Below, piece by piece: positions 1 through 8,183 of a stretch of 64,000 nucleotides of DNA (its first letter is position 1; each line of letters begins with the position of its first letter). Source of the DNA: Comamonadaceae bacterium. Lineage in GTDB: Bacteria; Pseudomonadota; Gammaproteobacteria; Burkholderiales; Burkholderiaceae_C. The translations under genes and the position numbers were made by a program. A model generated the notes under the pieces. It was not told the origin of the DNA, ran no database searches, and saw only the letters and a list, made by a program, of their open reading frames with translations. Location of the stretch: the NCBI GenBank assembly GCA_009996515.1, contig JAACZV010000010.1, positions 1-64,000 on the forward strand, written 5' to 3'.

Positions 1-22
1 TCGTCAGGCTATTTATTGAGCC

Positions 23-54
23 AACCCCCACCATTGAAAAATGGTGGGGGTTTT
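23..54 (+). terminator. Intrinsic terminator of a gene left of the window
   Basis: A perfect 10-bp stem (25-34 with 41-50, CCCCCACCAT and its complement) encloses a six-base loop and is followed by TTTTGCTTTT. Two more A-T pairs extend the stem. It would end a plus-strand transcript entering from outside the window. The flanking A residues could give weak termination in the other direction. Confidence 0.8.
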
Positions 55-60
55 GCTTTT

Positions 61-262
61 GGGGGCGCGACAGCCTGCAAACGAGCAACCCGCTCAAGCG
101 GTTCCAGGAATAGGGCAGCCCAACTCCTAGCGACTAGCTTGGCGCGAACTAATCCGTGGCGCTCCCAGGGCATCCAATCCAGGCACGCTTGCGGCGCGTA
201 GCGAGTTAGGTGCAAAGGCCGAGCCAGTTCTGGTTCAGAACCAACCGGGCGGCAGCAGGGCA
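61..262. other. Non-coding stretch, no recognisable gene
   Basis: About 200 bases between two terminators. Open frames exist on both strands, but none has a start with a ribosome site, the strong G/C third-position bias of the real genes nearby, or a recognisable protein. Two CTAG tetramers within 15 bases (127-140) and a lower GC content than the neighbours hint at decayed or foreign DNA. No tRNA fold was found. Confidence 0.4.
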
Positions 263-264
263 AC

Positions 265-287
265 AAAAACCCGCCGCGGCGGGTTTT
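265..287 (-). terminator. Terminator of ychF
   Basis: Perfect palindrome AAAACCCGCCG / CGGCGGGTTTT (266-276 with 277-287), about 40 bases past the ychF stop codon. On the minus strand it is followed by a U-rich tract, so it is suitably oriented to end ychF transcription. A second GC-only hairpin lies at 302-318 between it and the gene. Confidence 0.75.
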
Positions 288-325
288 CTGGAAAGACCGG
301 AGGCGCCAGGGCGGCGCCGCTGGTG

Positions 326-1420
326 TCAGACGTTGAACAGGAAGTGCAGCACGTCGCCATCCTTGACGACGTACTCCTTGCCTTCGGCCCGCATCTTGCC
401 GGCGTCCTTGGCACCTTGCTCACCACGGTACTTGATGAAGTCGTCGTAAGCGATGGTCTGGGCGCGGATGTAGCCGCGCTCGAAGTCGGTGTGGATGACG
501 CCGGCGGCCTGCGGCCCGGTATCGCCGATGTGGATGGTCCAGGCGCGCACTTCCTTCACGCCGGCCGTGAAATAGGTCTGCAGGCCCAGCAGCTTGAAGG
601 CGGCGCGGATCAGCCGGTTCAGCCCAGGCTCGTCCTGGCCCATTTCGGCGAGGAACAGGGTCCGATCCTCGTCGCTCATGTCGGCGAGATCTGCCTCGGT
701 CTTGGCGCAGATCGCGACAACCGGGGCGTTCTGGCTGGCGGCGTACTCACGCAGGCGGTCCAGGAAGGGATTGTTCTCGAAGCCGTCCTCGGACACGTTG
801 CCGACGAACATGGCCGGCTTGGCCGTGATCAGGCACAACGGCTTCAGCACGGCCAGCTCTTCCTTGCTGAACTCGATGGACCGCACCGGCTTGGCCTCGT
901 CGAGTGCGGCCTGGCACTTCTTCAGCACCTCGACCAGGCGTGCCGCTTCCTTGTCGCCGCCGGCCTTGGCCACCTTGCCATAGCGCACCAGGCTCTTCTC
1001 GACGGTGCCAAGGTCCGCCAGGCAAAGCTCGGTCTGGATGACCTCGATGTCGGCGATGGGGTCGACACGTCCATTCACGTGGATGACGTTGGGATCCTCG
1101 AAGCAGCGCACCACGTTGACGATGGCGTCCGTCTCACGGATATGCGACAGGAACTGGTTGCCCAGGCCTTCGCCCTTGCTGGCGCCCGCGACCAGGCCCG
1201 CAATGTCGACGAACTCGACCACGGCCGGCATGACGCGCTCGGGCTTGACGATCTCGGCCAAGGCCGCCAGGCGGGGGTCGGGCAACTCGACGATGCCCAC
1301 ATTGGGCTCGATCGTGCAGAAGGGATAGTTCTCGGCGGCGATGCCGGCTTTGGTCAGGGCGTTGAAGAGCGTGGACTTGCCGACGTTGGGCAGGCCCACG
1401 ATGCCGCATTTGAGGCTCAT
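326..1420 (-). CDS. ychF: Ribosome-binding ATPase YchF (Obg-family)
   Basis: 364 residues, the usual YchF length. The P-loop GLPNVGKST is at residues 9-17 and the switch-II motif DIAG at about 72-75. The base-recognition motif is NVSE (N-x-x-E) in place of NKxD, the family signature that shifts preference from GTP to ATP. A C-terminal TGS domain ends in the conserved [12 protein letters not shown]. The start chosen is the ATG giving [10 protein letters not shown], because the upstream extension matches no YchF. In other bacteria this protein binds ribosomes and affects stress responses and translation-start fidelity. It stands alone, divergent from the hydroxylase gene, and has its own terminator at 265-287. 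Confidence 0.97.
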   Translation of the reverse strand: MSLKCGIVGLPNVGKSTLFNALTKAGIAAENYPFCTIEPNVGIVELPDPRLAALAEIVKPERVMPAVVEFVDIAGLVAGASKGEGLGNQFLSHIRETDAIVNVVRCFEDPNVIHVNGRVDPIADIEVIQTELCLADLGTVEKSLVRYGKVAKAGGDKEAARLVEVLKKCQAALDEAKPVRSIEFSKEELAVLKPLCLITAKPAMFVGNVSEDGFENNPFLDRLREYAASQNAPVVAICAKTEADLADMSDEDRTLFLAEMGQDEPGLNRLIRAAFKLLGLQTYFTAGVKEVRAWTIHIGDTGPQAAGVIHTDFERGYIRAQTIAYDDFIKYRGEQGAKDAGKMRAEGKEYVVKDGDVLHFLFNV

Positions 1421-1534
1421 GGCGCGTCTTTCTGATGGGGAGGCCACCGGCGGCGAGCCGGAGTCGAAGCCGTCGATTTTAGTCGGGCCGCGCAGGCTCG
1501 ATGCCGCCCCGGTGGTGTGGCCATGACCCCTGCC

Positions 1535-1540
1535 TACAAT
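1535..1540 (+). promoter_or_regulatory. -10-like box TACAAT just before the hydroxylase start
   Basis: TACAAT ends six bases before the ATG at 1547, so a transcript started from it would begin at or next to the start codon (leaderless). No convincing -35 hexamer is visible. The same layout recurs before other genes in this window. Confidence 0.5.
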
Positions 1541-1546
1541 CGCGCC

Positions 1547-2668
1547 ATGCAAAGCGTGGACGTGTTGGTGAAGGGCCGTGGTGCCGTGGGCAGCTGCCTG
1601 GCACTGAGCCTGGCGGCCCAGGGCTTGTCGGTCGGCATGGCAGGGGTCCCCGAGGCGGCGCGTGCGGACGACGTGCGTACCTATGCGCTGAACGCGGCGT
1701 CCGTCGCGCTGCTGGCCGAGCTGAAGGTCTGGGACGGCCTGCCCGCCGACGCCGTCTGCCCGGTGTATGACATGGTCGTCTGCGGCGATGCCGCTGCCGG
1801 TAGGGAGGCCGGGCGGCTGAGCTTCTCCGCCTGGCAGCAGGGTGTGCGCGAGCTGGCCGTCATCGTCGACGCCGCGGCGCTGGACGCCCAGCTCGCGGCG
1901 GCGCTGCGCTTTTCGCCCCATATCCGCAACGTCGACGCCGGCACGCCGGCCGCGCTGACGGCGCTCTGCGAAGGCCGCGAGTCCGCCGCCCGCGCGGCCC
2001 TGGGCGTCGAGTTCCGGCCCAAGCCCTATGGCCACCGCGCGCTGGCGACCCGGCTGGTGGCCGACAGGCCGCATCAAGGCATCGCGCGGCAATGGTTCGG
2101 CAGCGGCGGCGAGGTGCTGGCCTTGCTGCCTTTCGAGAAACCGAGCCCGGCGCAGTCCTATGGCCTGGTCTGGTCCTGTGCAGAGCCGCGCGCGCAGGCG
2201 CTGCTGGCCATGGACGAGGCCGATTTCGAGCGCGAGCTGAACGCCGCCACGACGGGTGCGGCGGGCCTGCTGAAGCTGGGCGGCCCGCGCGCCAGCTGGC
2301 CGCTGGCGCTGGCCCGCGCCGGTACGGTCAGCGGCCCCGGCTGGGCGCTGTTGGGTGATGCGGCCCACCTGGTTCATCCCCTGGCCGGTCAGGGCTTGAA
2401 TCTGGGCCTGGCCGATGTCGTGGCCCTGTCCCGTGTCATCGCGGCGCGCGAGCCCTGGCGGCCGCTGGGCGACGAGCGTCTGCTGCGCCGCTATGCCCGC
2501 GAGCGCCTCGCACCCACCCTCGCGATGGGCGAGCTGACCGACCTGCTGCAGCGCCTCTTCGCCCACCCCTCACCCGCTGCCCAAGGGCTGCGCAACCGCG
2601 GGCTGGACGCTTTGAACCAGCTCGTTCCCGTCAAGCGCTGGCTGACCCAGCGCGCCCTCGGGCTTTGA
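1547..2668 (+). CDS. FAD-dependent ring hydroxylase, UbiH/UbiF/Coq6 family
   Basis: 373 residues. The N-terminal FAD-binding Rossmann motif is GRGAVG (residues 10-15). The second FAD/substrate motif [18 protein letters not shown] is at about 270-287 and is diagnostic of flavin monooxygenases of ubiquinone biosynthesis, which hydroxylate the quinone ring using NAD(P)H and O2. Which ring position it acts on cannot be read from sequence, so no symbol is given. I chose the ATG at 1547 over an upstream GTG at 1517 because TACAAT precedes it by six bases and the extension is not conserved-looking. It heads a six-gene run; dsbC follows after 23 bases. Confidence 0.85.
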   Translation: MQSVDVLVKGRGAVGSCLALSLAAQGLSVGMAGVPEAARADDVRTYALNAASVALLAELKVWDGLPADAVCPVYDMVVCGDAAAGREAGRLSFSAWQQGVRELAVIVDAAALDAQLAAALRFSPHIRNVDAGTPAALTALCEGRESAARAALGVEFRPKPYGHRALATRLVADRPHQGIARQWFGSGGEVLALLPFEKPSPAQSYGLVWSCAEPRAQALLAMDEADFERELNAATTGAAGLLKLGGPRASWPLALARAGTVSGPGWALLGDAAHLVHPLAGQGLNLGLADVVALSRVIAAREPWRPLGDERLLRRYARERLAPTLAMGELTDLLQRLFAHPSPAAQGLRNRGLDALNQLVPVKRWLTQRALGL

Positions 2669-2691
2669 GCCCCTCTCCCTGAAGATCCATT

Positions 2692-3420
2692 GTGCTGAAG
2701 TTCTCTTTCCTGCCCGCCCTGCTGCTCGCTGCGCTGAGCCTGCCCGCCTCGGCCAACGAGGCCGCCATCCGCAAGGCCTTCGCCGACCGCATGCCCAATC
2801 TCAAGGTGGACGAGGTAAGGCCCGCGCCCATGCCCGGGCTGTGGGAGCTGCGCATAGGCGGCGAGATCCGCTACACCGACCCCACCGGCACCTTCCTCAT
2901 CGAAGGTGAACTGCTGGACCTGAAGGCCCGCAAGAACCTGACCGAGGAGCGCATTGCCCAGCTCAACCGCGTGGACTTCGCCAGCCTGCCGCTCAAGGAC
3001 GCCATGGTCTGGAAGAGCGGCAACGGCAAACGCCGCATCGCCGTCTTCGCCGACCCGAACTGCGGCTACTGCAAGCGCTTCGAGAAGGGCCTGCAGGACG
3101 TGAAGGACGTGACCGTCTACACCTTCCTCATCCCCATCCTGGGCGGCGATTCGGCGGAGAAGTCGCGCTCGATCTGGTGCGCCAAGGACAGTACCTCTGC
3201 ATGGCTGGGCTGGATGCTGCGAGGCGAGGCGCCCCCGAAGTCCACGCCCGGTTGCGACGGCGGCACCATCGAGCGCAATCTGGCCCTGTCGCGCAAGATC
3301 AACGTGAATGGCACGCCGGCCATCGTGCTGGAGGACGGCAGCCGCATCCCGGGCGCCGTCGGTGCGTTGGAGCTGGAGAAGCGGCTGCAGGCGCTGAATG
3401 CACCGGCCGGCAAGTCCTGA
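2692..3420 (+). CDS. dsbC: Periplasmic disulfide isomerase, DsbC/DsbG family
   Basis: 242 residues with a signal peptide ending near residue 21 (PASA). Residues 22-90 match the N-terminal dimerisation domain, followed by a thioredoxin-fold domain with active site CGYC at 124-127. The cis-proline loop NGTPA is near 206-210. A second cysteine pair (C163, C188) corresponds to the structural disulfide of DsbC. The protein would reshuffle wrong disulfides in exported proteins, kept reduced by DsbD. It starts with GTG at 2692; no ATG lies nearby in frame. The stop is four bases before the DUF3429 start, so the two are probably co-translated. Exported proteins with cysteine pairs, such as the one at 22466-24172, are possible clients. 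Confidence 0.9.
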   Translation: MLKFSFLPALLLAALSLPASANEAAIRKAFADRMPNLKVDEVRPAPMPGLWELRIGGEIRYTDPTGTFLIEGELLDLKARKNLTEERIAQLNRVDFASLPLKDAMVWKSGNGKRRIAVFADPNCGYCKRFEKGLQDVKDVTVYTFLIPILGGDSAEKSRSIWCAKDSTSAWLGWMLRGEAPPKSTPGCDGGTIERNLALSRKINVNGTPAIVLEDGSRIPGAVGALELEKRLQALNAPAGKS

Positions 3421-3424
3421 CCCC

Positions 3425-3862
3425 ATGAGTGCCGATCCGCGCCAGCTTGCGCACCGCCTCGGCTACGCCGGCCTGCTACCGCTGGTGCTGGGCTGCGCGC
3501 TGATCTGGCTGATCGGCGACCGCAACCTCGACCAGCATGCCTTCGTCAGCCTGGCGCTGTCGGCCTATGCCGGCCTGATCATCGCCTTCCTCGGCGGTAT
3601 CCACTGGGGGCTGTCCATGGCGCGCGGCCTGCCGGGGCGGCTGCCGCTGGCCTGGGGTGTCGTTGCGATGTCGCTGGGTTGGCTGGGCGTGCTGATGTCG
3701 CCCTACGCCGGGCTGGCCCTGCATGGCGGCGTGTTCATCGCCTGCTATGTGATGGACCGACGCCTCTACCCGCAACTCGGCGCCTCCGCCTGGCTGACGC
3801 TGCGCTTCCGGCTCACGGCGGTGGCGTCGCTGAGCTGCTTCCTCGCCGCCGCAGGCAGCTGA
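3425..3862 (+). CDS. DUF3429-family inner-membrane protein
   Basis: 145 residues, almost entirely hydrophobic, with four predicted membrane helices (about 13-33, 42-65, 75-97 and 103-140). The central GGIHWGLSMA after helix 2 is typical of DUF3429 proteins, whose function is unknown. I placed the start at the ATG at 3425 (MSADPRQ), four bases after dsbC, not at an earlier frame-matched ATG inside dsbC. Its stop codon shares its last base with the start of the M61 peptidase (TGATG), a sign of translational coupling. Confidence 0.75.
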   Translation: MSADPRQLAHRLGYAGLLPLVLGCALIWLIGDRNLDQHAFVSLALSAYAGLIIAFLGGIHWGLSMARGLPGRLPLAWGVVAMSLGWLGVLMSPYAGLALHGGVFIACYVMDRRLYPQLGASAWLTLRFRLTAVASLSCFLAAAGS

Positions 3863-5571
3863 TGGCCACGCTGCGCTACCGCATCGAACTGGCCGATCCG
3901 GCGGCCCACCGCTACCGCGTCACCCTGACGCTGCCGGCCCCGGCCGCCGAGCAGGACTTCAGCCTGCCGGTGTGGATACCGGGCAGCTATCTGGTGCGCG
4001 AGTTTGCCAAGCACCTGAGCGGGCTGAGCGCCCACCAGGGCGGCCGGGCCCTGCCCGTCGAGCAGCTTGACAAGGCCAGCTGGCGCGTGCGCTGCAGCGG
4101 CCGTGCGGCCCTGGTGCTCAGCTACGAGGTCTATGCTTTCGACGCCTCGGTGCGCACGGCCTGGCTGGACAGCCAGCGCGCCTTCTTCAACCCCAGCAGC
4201 CTGTGCCTGCGGGCCCATGGCCGCGAGGCCGCGCCGCATCGCATCGAGCTCGCCGGCGTGCCCCGAGGCTGGCGGGTCGCGACCGAGATGCGCGCAGCGC
4301 GCGGCGGCTACGAGGCGGCGGATTACGACGAGCTGCTGGACCATCCCTTCGAGATCGGCGCGCACTGGCAGGGCGAGTTCCATGCGGCGGGCGTGCCGCA
4401 CCGCATCGTGGTCGCGGGCGCCTGGCCCAGCTTCGATGGCGAGCGCCTGCTGGCCGACGTGCAGCGCATCTGCGAGGCCCAGATCGCCTTCTGGGGCGGC
4501 GCGCCCTTCGAGCGCTACAGCTTCCTGCTGTGGGCCGTGGACGATGGCCATGGCGGCCTGGAGCACCGCGCCAGCACGGCGCTGATCTGCGCCCGCGGCG
4601 AGCTGCCCACGGCCGTCGAGGGGGCCGTGCCGGGCGACCCCTACACGCGGCTGCTGGGCCTGTTCAGCCACGAGTATTTCCATGCCTGGAACGTGAAGCG
4701 GCTGCGTCCGGCGGAGTTTGCGCGCTTCGATTACCAGCGCGAGAACTACACCGAGCTGCTGTGGTTCTTCGAGGGCTTCACGAGCTACTACGACGAGCTG
4801 ATGCTGTGCCGCGCCGGCCTCATCGACGCGGCGCGCTACCTGAAGCTGCTGGCCGCCTCGGTCAACGGCGTGCTGGCCTCGCCGGGCCGCCGCGTGCAGC
4901 CACTGGCCGCGGCCAGTTTCGAGGCCTGGACCAAGTACTACCGGCCCGACGAGAACAGCCCCAACGCGACGAGCAACTACTACGCGCAAGGGGCGCTGGT
5001 CGCGCTGTGCCTGGACCTGAGCCTGCGCGCCCGCAAGTCCAGCCTGGACGCCCTGATGGCCAGGCTGTGGCGGGCCAGTGCCGGCGGTCCGGTCAGCGAG
5101 GCCGACATCCTCGGCGCCGTGCAGGCCCTGGGCGGCCAAGACCTGGCGGCGCAGCTGTACGCCTGGGTCCATGGCACCGACGAGCTGCCGCTGCGCGAGC
5201 TGCTGGGCGCGGCCGGCGTGGCCTGGCATGAAGAAGGCCGCCAGAGCGTGGCACAGCGCCTGGGCCTGCGCGTGCGCGAAAGCGCGCTCACGGGCGTCGC
5301 CGTCACGCATGTGCTCAGCAGTGGAGCCGCGGAGGCCGGCGGCCTCAATGCCCGCGACGAGCTCATAGGCTGCAACGGCTGGCGGCTGCGCCGCCTGGAC
5401 GACGCGCCGGCGCTGCTGGCGGCCGGTGACGACCGGCTGCGCCTGCTGGTCAGCCGCGATCAGCGCCTGGTCGAACTGGATGTCGTGCTGCCGGCGCCAG
5501 GGCCGGCCACCATCGCGCTGGGCCTCGCCGCCGGCGCGCAGGCCCAGCGGCGCCGCTGGCTGGGCGGCTAG
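3862..5571 (+). CDS. M61-family (glycyl aminopeptidase-like) metallopeptidase with PDZ domain
   Basis: 569 residues. The zinc motif HEYFH is at 270-274 and the third zinc ligand is the glutamate of FFEGF at about residue 304, as in the M61 clan. An N-terminal beta-rich domain (1-160) precedes the thermolysin-like catalytic core (about 165-450). A PDZ domain follows at about 465-550 (start GLRVRES, ligand groove near AGGLNARDELIGCNG). No signal peptide is visible, so it may be cytoplasmic. The start is the ATG overlapping the DUF3429 stop. M61 enzymes remove N-terminal Gly or Ala residues; the natural substrate here is unknown. DUF3108 follows after seven bases. Confidence 0.88.
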   Translation: MATLRYRIELADPAAHRYRVTLTLPAPAAEQDFSLPVWIPGSYLVREFAKHLSGLSAHQGGRALPVEQLDKASWRVRCSGRAALVLSYEVYAFDASVRTAWLDSQRAFFNPSSLCLRAHGREAAPHRIELAGVPRGWRVATEMRAARGGYEAADYDELLDHPFEIGAHWQGEFHAAGVPHRIVVAGAWPSFDGERLLADVQRICEAQIAFWGGAPFERYSFLLWAVDDGHGGLEHRASTALICARGELPTAVEGAVPGDPYTRLLGLFSHEYFHAWNVKRLRPAEFARFDYQRENYTELLWFFEGFTSYYDELMLCRAGLIDAARYLKLLAASVNGVLASPGRRVQPLAAASFEAWTKYYRPDENSPNATSNYYAQGALVALCLDLSLRARKSSLDALMARLWRASAGGPVSEADILGAVQALGGQDLAAQLYAWVHGTDELPLRELLGAAGVAWHEEGRQSVAQRLGLRVRESALTGVAVTHVLSSGAAEAGGLNARDELIGCNGWRLRRLDDAPALLAAGDDRLRLLVSRDQRLVELDVVLPAPGPATIALGLAAGAQAQRRRWLGG

Positions 5572-5578
5572 TTCCGGC

Positions 5579-6652
5579 ATGAAGGCCGCCCGGCCGCCGG
5601 GCCTGCTGGTGCTGGCCGTGCTGGCCCTTCACCTGCTGCTGGGCCGCGAGGTGCAGCGCCTGCAGGACGGCTGGGGCCGCAGCGACACGCCGCCCGGCCC
5701 GGCGCGCATGCAGGTCGAGTTCGTGCGGGAGATGGTGTTGCAGGCGCCGCCCGTGCGCGCGGCGCCGCCGTCCAGGACCGCGCCCAGGCCGCAGGCCGCG
5801 CCGGGCGCCGCCTCTGCCGCGTCTCAGGCGGCCTCCCAGGCTGCGGCCCCGGCCGAGCCCGAACCCGCGCCGGTGCCCGTTGCCGAGGCTGCCTCGGCCG
5901 CGGCCGAGGCCTTTGCGCCGCCCGTCATGGCGGCGGCTTCGGCAGCGCCTAGCGACGAGCCCGGCCCCGAATGGCCGCTGTCCACGCGGCTGAGCTATGT
6001 GCTGAGCGGCTACTACCGCGGCCCGGTCACCGGCCAGGCCCAGGTCGAATGGCTGCGCCAGGGCCGCGACTACCAGGTCCATCTGGACGTCGACGTGGGC
6101 CTGGTCGCGCGGCGCATGAGCAGCCAGGGCCGGCTCACGCCCGAGGGCATTGCGCCGCAGCGCTACGACGAGGAGACCCGGCTGCTCTTCGTCGAGGCGC
6201 GTCGCAGCAGCCTGTTCTTCCGGGGCTCCGAGGTGCAGCTCGCCAACGGCCAGCGCGAGCCGCTGCCGCCCGGCGGGCAGGACTCGGCCAGCCAGTTCGT
6301 GCAGCTGACCTGGCTGTTCCTGACCGGCCGCGAGCCGATGCGGGTCGGTCAGGTCGTACGCTTCCCGCTGGTGCTGCCGCGCCGGCAGTACGCCTGGCAG
6401 TACGAGGTGGTGGGCGAGGAGACGCTGGACACGCCCATGGGTTCCGTGGCGAGCTGGCATCTCAGGCCCGGCCGCAGCGCCGCCGGCGGCGACCTGACGG
6501 CCGAGGTCTGGCTGGCGCCCGCGCTGCAATACCTGCCGGTGCGCCTTGTCATCCGCCAGGACGCCGACACCTACATCGATCTCATGCTCAAGCGCGCGCC
6601 GCTGCAGGCCGCGCCAGAATCCGACGATCCCACCAGGAGACCCGCCCCATGA
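5579..6652 (+). CDS. DUF3108 domain protein, membrane-anchored
   Basis: 357 residues. An N-terminal hydrophobic anchor (about residues 7-22) is followed by a long Ala/Pro/Glu linker (about 45-130, low complexity) and a DUF3108 beta-barrel-like domain (about 130-350) with the conserved start LSYVLSGYYRG. Related proteins are periplasmic or envelope-associated and their function is unknown; the fold resembles lipoprotein carriers. The start at 5579 lies seven bases after the M61 gene. The stop overlaps the enoyl-CoA hydratase start by four bases (ATGA). Conserved clustering with M61 and DUF3429 may mean a shared envelope role, but that is inference. Confidence 0.75.
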   Translation: MKAARPPGLLVLAVLALHLLLGREVQRLQDGWGRSDTPPGPARMQVEFVREMVLQAPPVRAAPPSRTAPRPQAAPGAASAASQAASQAAAPAEPEPAPVPVAEAASAAAEAFAPPVMAAASAAPSDEPGPEWPLSTRLSYVLSGYYRGPVTGQAQVEWLRQGRDYQVHLDVDVGLVARRMSSQGRLTPEGIAPQRYDEETRLLFVEARRSSLFFRGSEVQLANGQREPLPPGGQDSASQFVQLTWLFLTGREPMRVGQVVRFPLVLPRRQYAWQYEVVGEETLDTPMGSVASWHLRPGRSAAGGDLTAEVWLAPALQYLPVRLVIRQDADTYIDLMLKRAPLQAAPESDDPTRRPAP

Positions 6653-7437
6653 CCTACGAATGCATCATCACCGCCGTCCACGGCGACGGCCCGCGCAAGA
6701 CCGCCCTCATCACGCTGAACCGCCCCAAGGCGTTGAACGCGCTGAACGACCAGCTGATGGACGAACTCGGCCAGGCGCTGCTGGCCTTCGACGCCGACGA
6801 CGGCATAGGCTGCATCGTGCTGACCGGCTCGGAGCGCGCCTTCGCGGCCGGCGCGGACATCCCGACCATGCTGCCCCACACCTTCGCCTCTGCCTTCAAG
6901 AGCGGCCTGATCTCCAAGAACTGGGAGACCATCCTGCAGGTGCGCAAGCCCGTCATCGCCGCGGTGGCGGGTTTTGCGCTGGGCGGCGGCTGCGAGCTGG
7001 CCATGATGTGCGACTTCATCATCGCGGCCGACTCGGCCAAGTTCGGCCAGCCCGAGATCAAGCTGGGCATCGTGCCCGGCGCCGGCGGCACGCAGCGCCT
7101 GCCGCGCGCGGTCGGCAAGAGCAAGGCCATGGACATGCTGCTGACCGCCCGCATGATGGGCGCGGCCGAGGCCGAGAGCGCCGGCCTGGTGTCGCGCGTG
7201 GTGGCGGCGGACAAGCTGCTGGAGGAGGCGCTGGCCGCCGCCGAGACCATCAACGGCTTCAGCGGGCCGTCGGTGATGCTCATCAAGGAGCTGGTCAACC
7301 TGGCCTACCAGGGGCCGCTGACGGACGGCGTGGCCGTGGAGCGCCGCTACTTCCATGCCTTGTTCGGCAGCCATGACCAGCGCGAGGGCATGGAGGCCTT
7401 CCTGGCCAAGCGGGCGCCGAATTTCGAGCACCGCTGA
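6649..7437 (+). CDS. Enoyl-CoA hydratase (crotonase)
   Basis: 262 residues, full length for a soluble crotonase. The oxyanion-hole segments FAAGADI (about 65-71) and GFALGGGCE (108-116) are intact. The two catalytic glutamates are E116 (GGCELAMMCD) and E136 (FGQPEIKLG), with the same 20-residue spacing as E144 and E164 of rat mitochondrial enoyl-CoA hydratase. The segment GIVPGAGGTQRLPRAVGKS is also classical. It should add water to trans-2-enoyl-CoA in beta-oxidation or an aromatic-degradation route. The start overlaps the DUF3108 stop, making it the last gene of the run. No T-tailed hairpin is evident directly after it. Confidence 0.92.
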   Translation: MTYECIITAVHGDGPRKTALITLNRPKALNALNDQLMDELGQALLAFDADDGIGCIVLTGSERAFAAGADIPTMLPHTFASAFKSGLISKNWETILQVRKPVIAAVAGFALGGGCELAMMCDFIIAADSAKFGQPEIKLGIVPGAGGTQRLPRAVGKSKAMDMLLTARMMGAAEAESAGLVSRVVAADKLLEEALAAAETINGFSGPSVMLIKELVNLAYQGPLTDGVAVERRYFHALFGSHDQREGMEAFLAKRAPNFEHR

Positions 7438-7627
7438 CAGGCTGTTTTTCGGTTCAAAGGCGGTGATATCGGAGTGATTGTTTGTTTTGGATAAATAGTC
7501 ACTTCTTGCCAGGCTAGTGTTTCTACCGAGACCGGCTGCCTACAGTTCTGGCCATGGACACCGCGGTCGCGATGTCCGAGTCGATCCCAAAGCAGGACGT
7601 TCCTGCCAGACACTGAAGGAGCCCGTC
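7438..7627. other. Intergenic region with presumed promoter of the DUF4148 gene
   Basis: 190 bases of clearly lower GC than the surroundings, including the AT-rich run TTGTTTGTTTTGGATAAATAG at about 7479-7499 (not copied further). A -10-like TACAGT lies at 7542-7547, but no well-spaced -35 could be assigned. The downstream gene has a strong AAGGAG ribosome site at 7615-7620. Confidence 0.35.
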
Positions 7628-7999
7628 ATGAGCAAGCTGTCCACCGTCATCGCCGCCATCGCCCTGATCGCTGCCGGCGCCGCATCCGCCCAGACCGCCA
7701 CCCCGCTGACCCGCGAGCAAGTCATCGCCGACCTGGTGGCCGCCCGCAACAGCGGCGAACTGGCCGCCATTCAGGGCGAGAAGGGCGTCGAAGTGACGAC
7801 CCCGGCCTCCGCCAAGGCCGCCGTCGCCACGGCCAAGCTGCCCCGCCAGGCCGTGCTGACGGTCAAGCCGACCGAAGTGGCCGTCGACACCAAGACCGCC
7901 GCCGCGCTGGCCGCCGACCATGGCGAGAACGCCGCCCGCGAGCTGGGGGACTTCCCGGCCCGCATCGTGCGCCCCGCCACCGGCCTGGCTGCCCGCTGA
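7628..7999 (+). CDS. Small secreted DUF4148-family protein
   Basis: 123 residues. A clean signal peptide (residues 1-22, cleavage after AASA) is followed by TPLTREQVIADL, the segment that characterises the DUF4148 proteins abundant in Burkholderiales. The rest is Ala/Thr/Lys/Val-rich and probably extended. The function of the family is unknown; members are small, periplasmic and often stress- or infection-induced. The start is fixed by AAGGAG eight bases upstream. The gene is monocistronic, with an AT-rich upstream region and a strong terminator 27 bases after the stop, which suggests an abundant, independently controlled product. Confidence 0.8.
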   Translation: MSKLSTVIAAIALIAAGAASAQTATPLTREQVIADLVAARNSGELAAIQGEKGVEVTTPASAKAAVATAKLPRQAVLTVKPTEVAVDTKTAAALAADHGENAARELGDFPARIVRPATGLAAR

Positions 8000-8026
8000 A
8001 ACAAGGCGCTTTCAAGGCCATGGAAG

Positions 8027-8050
8027 GCGACCCGCAAGGGTCGCTTTTTT
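8027..8050 (+). terminator. Intrinsic terminator of the DUF4148 gene
   Basis: Stem GCGACCC / GGGTCGC (8027-8033 with 8038-8044) with a GCAA tetraloop and a run of six T (8045-8050). A textbook rho-independent terminator. Confidence 0.92.
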
Positions 8051-8183
8051 GTTGCCTGCCTTGCTTGAATCCGCTGCCCGCCAGCCCGGCGCCAGCGGCT
8101 GCACCGCGGCGCTGAGCCGCTGGCGATGATCATTGCGGGCAAGGCGACGGCGGCGTCGAGCGGCCACCGCAAGCGTTGCGGTG

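Noticed and set aside
61-262. Possible tRNA or small gene between the two terminators at the left edge
   Set aside because: No cloverleaf with a T-arm could be folded, and codon bias is absent in all frames.
3766-5580. Long minus-strand frame opposite the M61 peptidase gene
   Set aside because: Gln/Arg/Ala/Gly-rich antisense shadow; the M61 gene carries the zinc-binding motif and couples with its neighbours.
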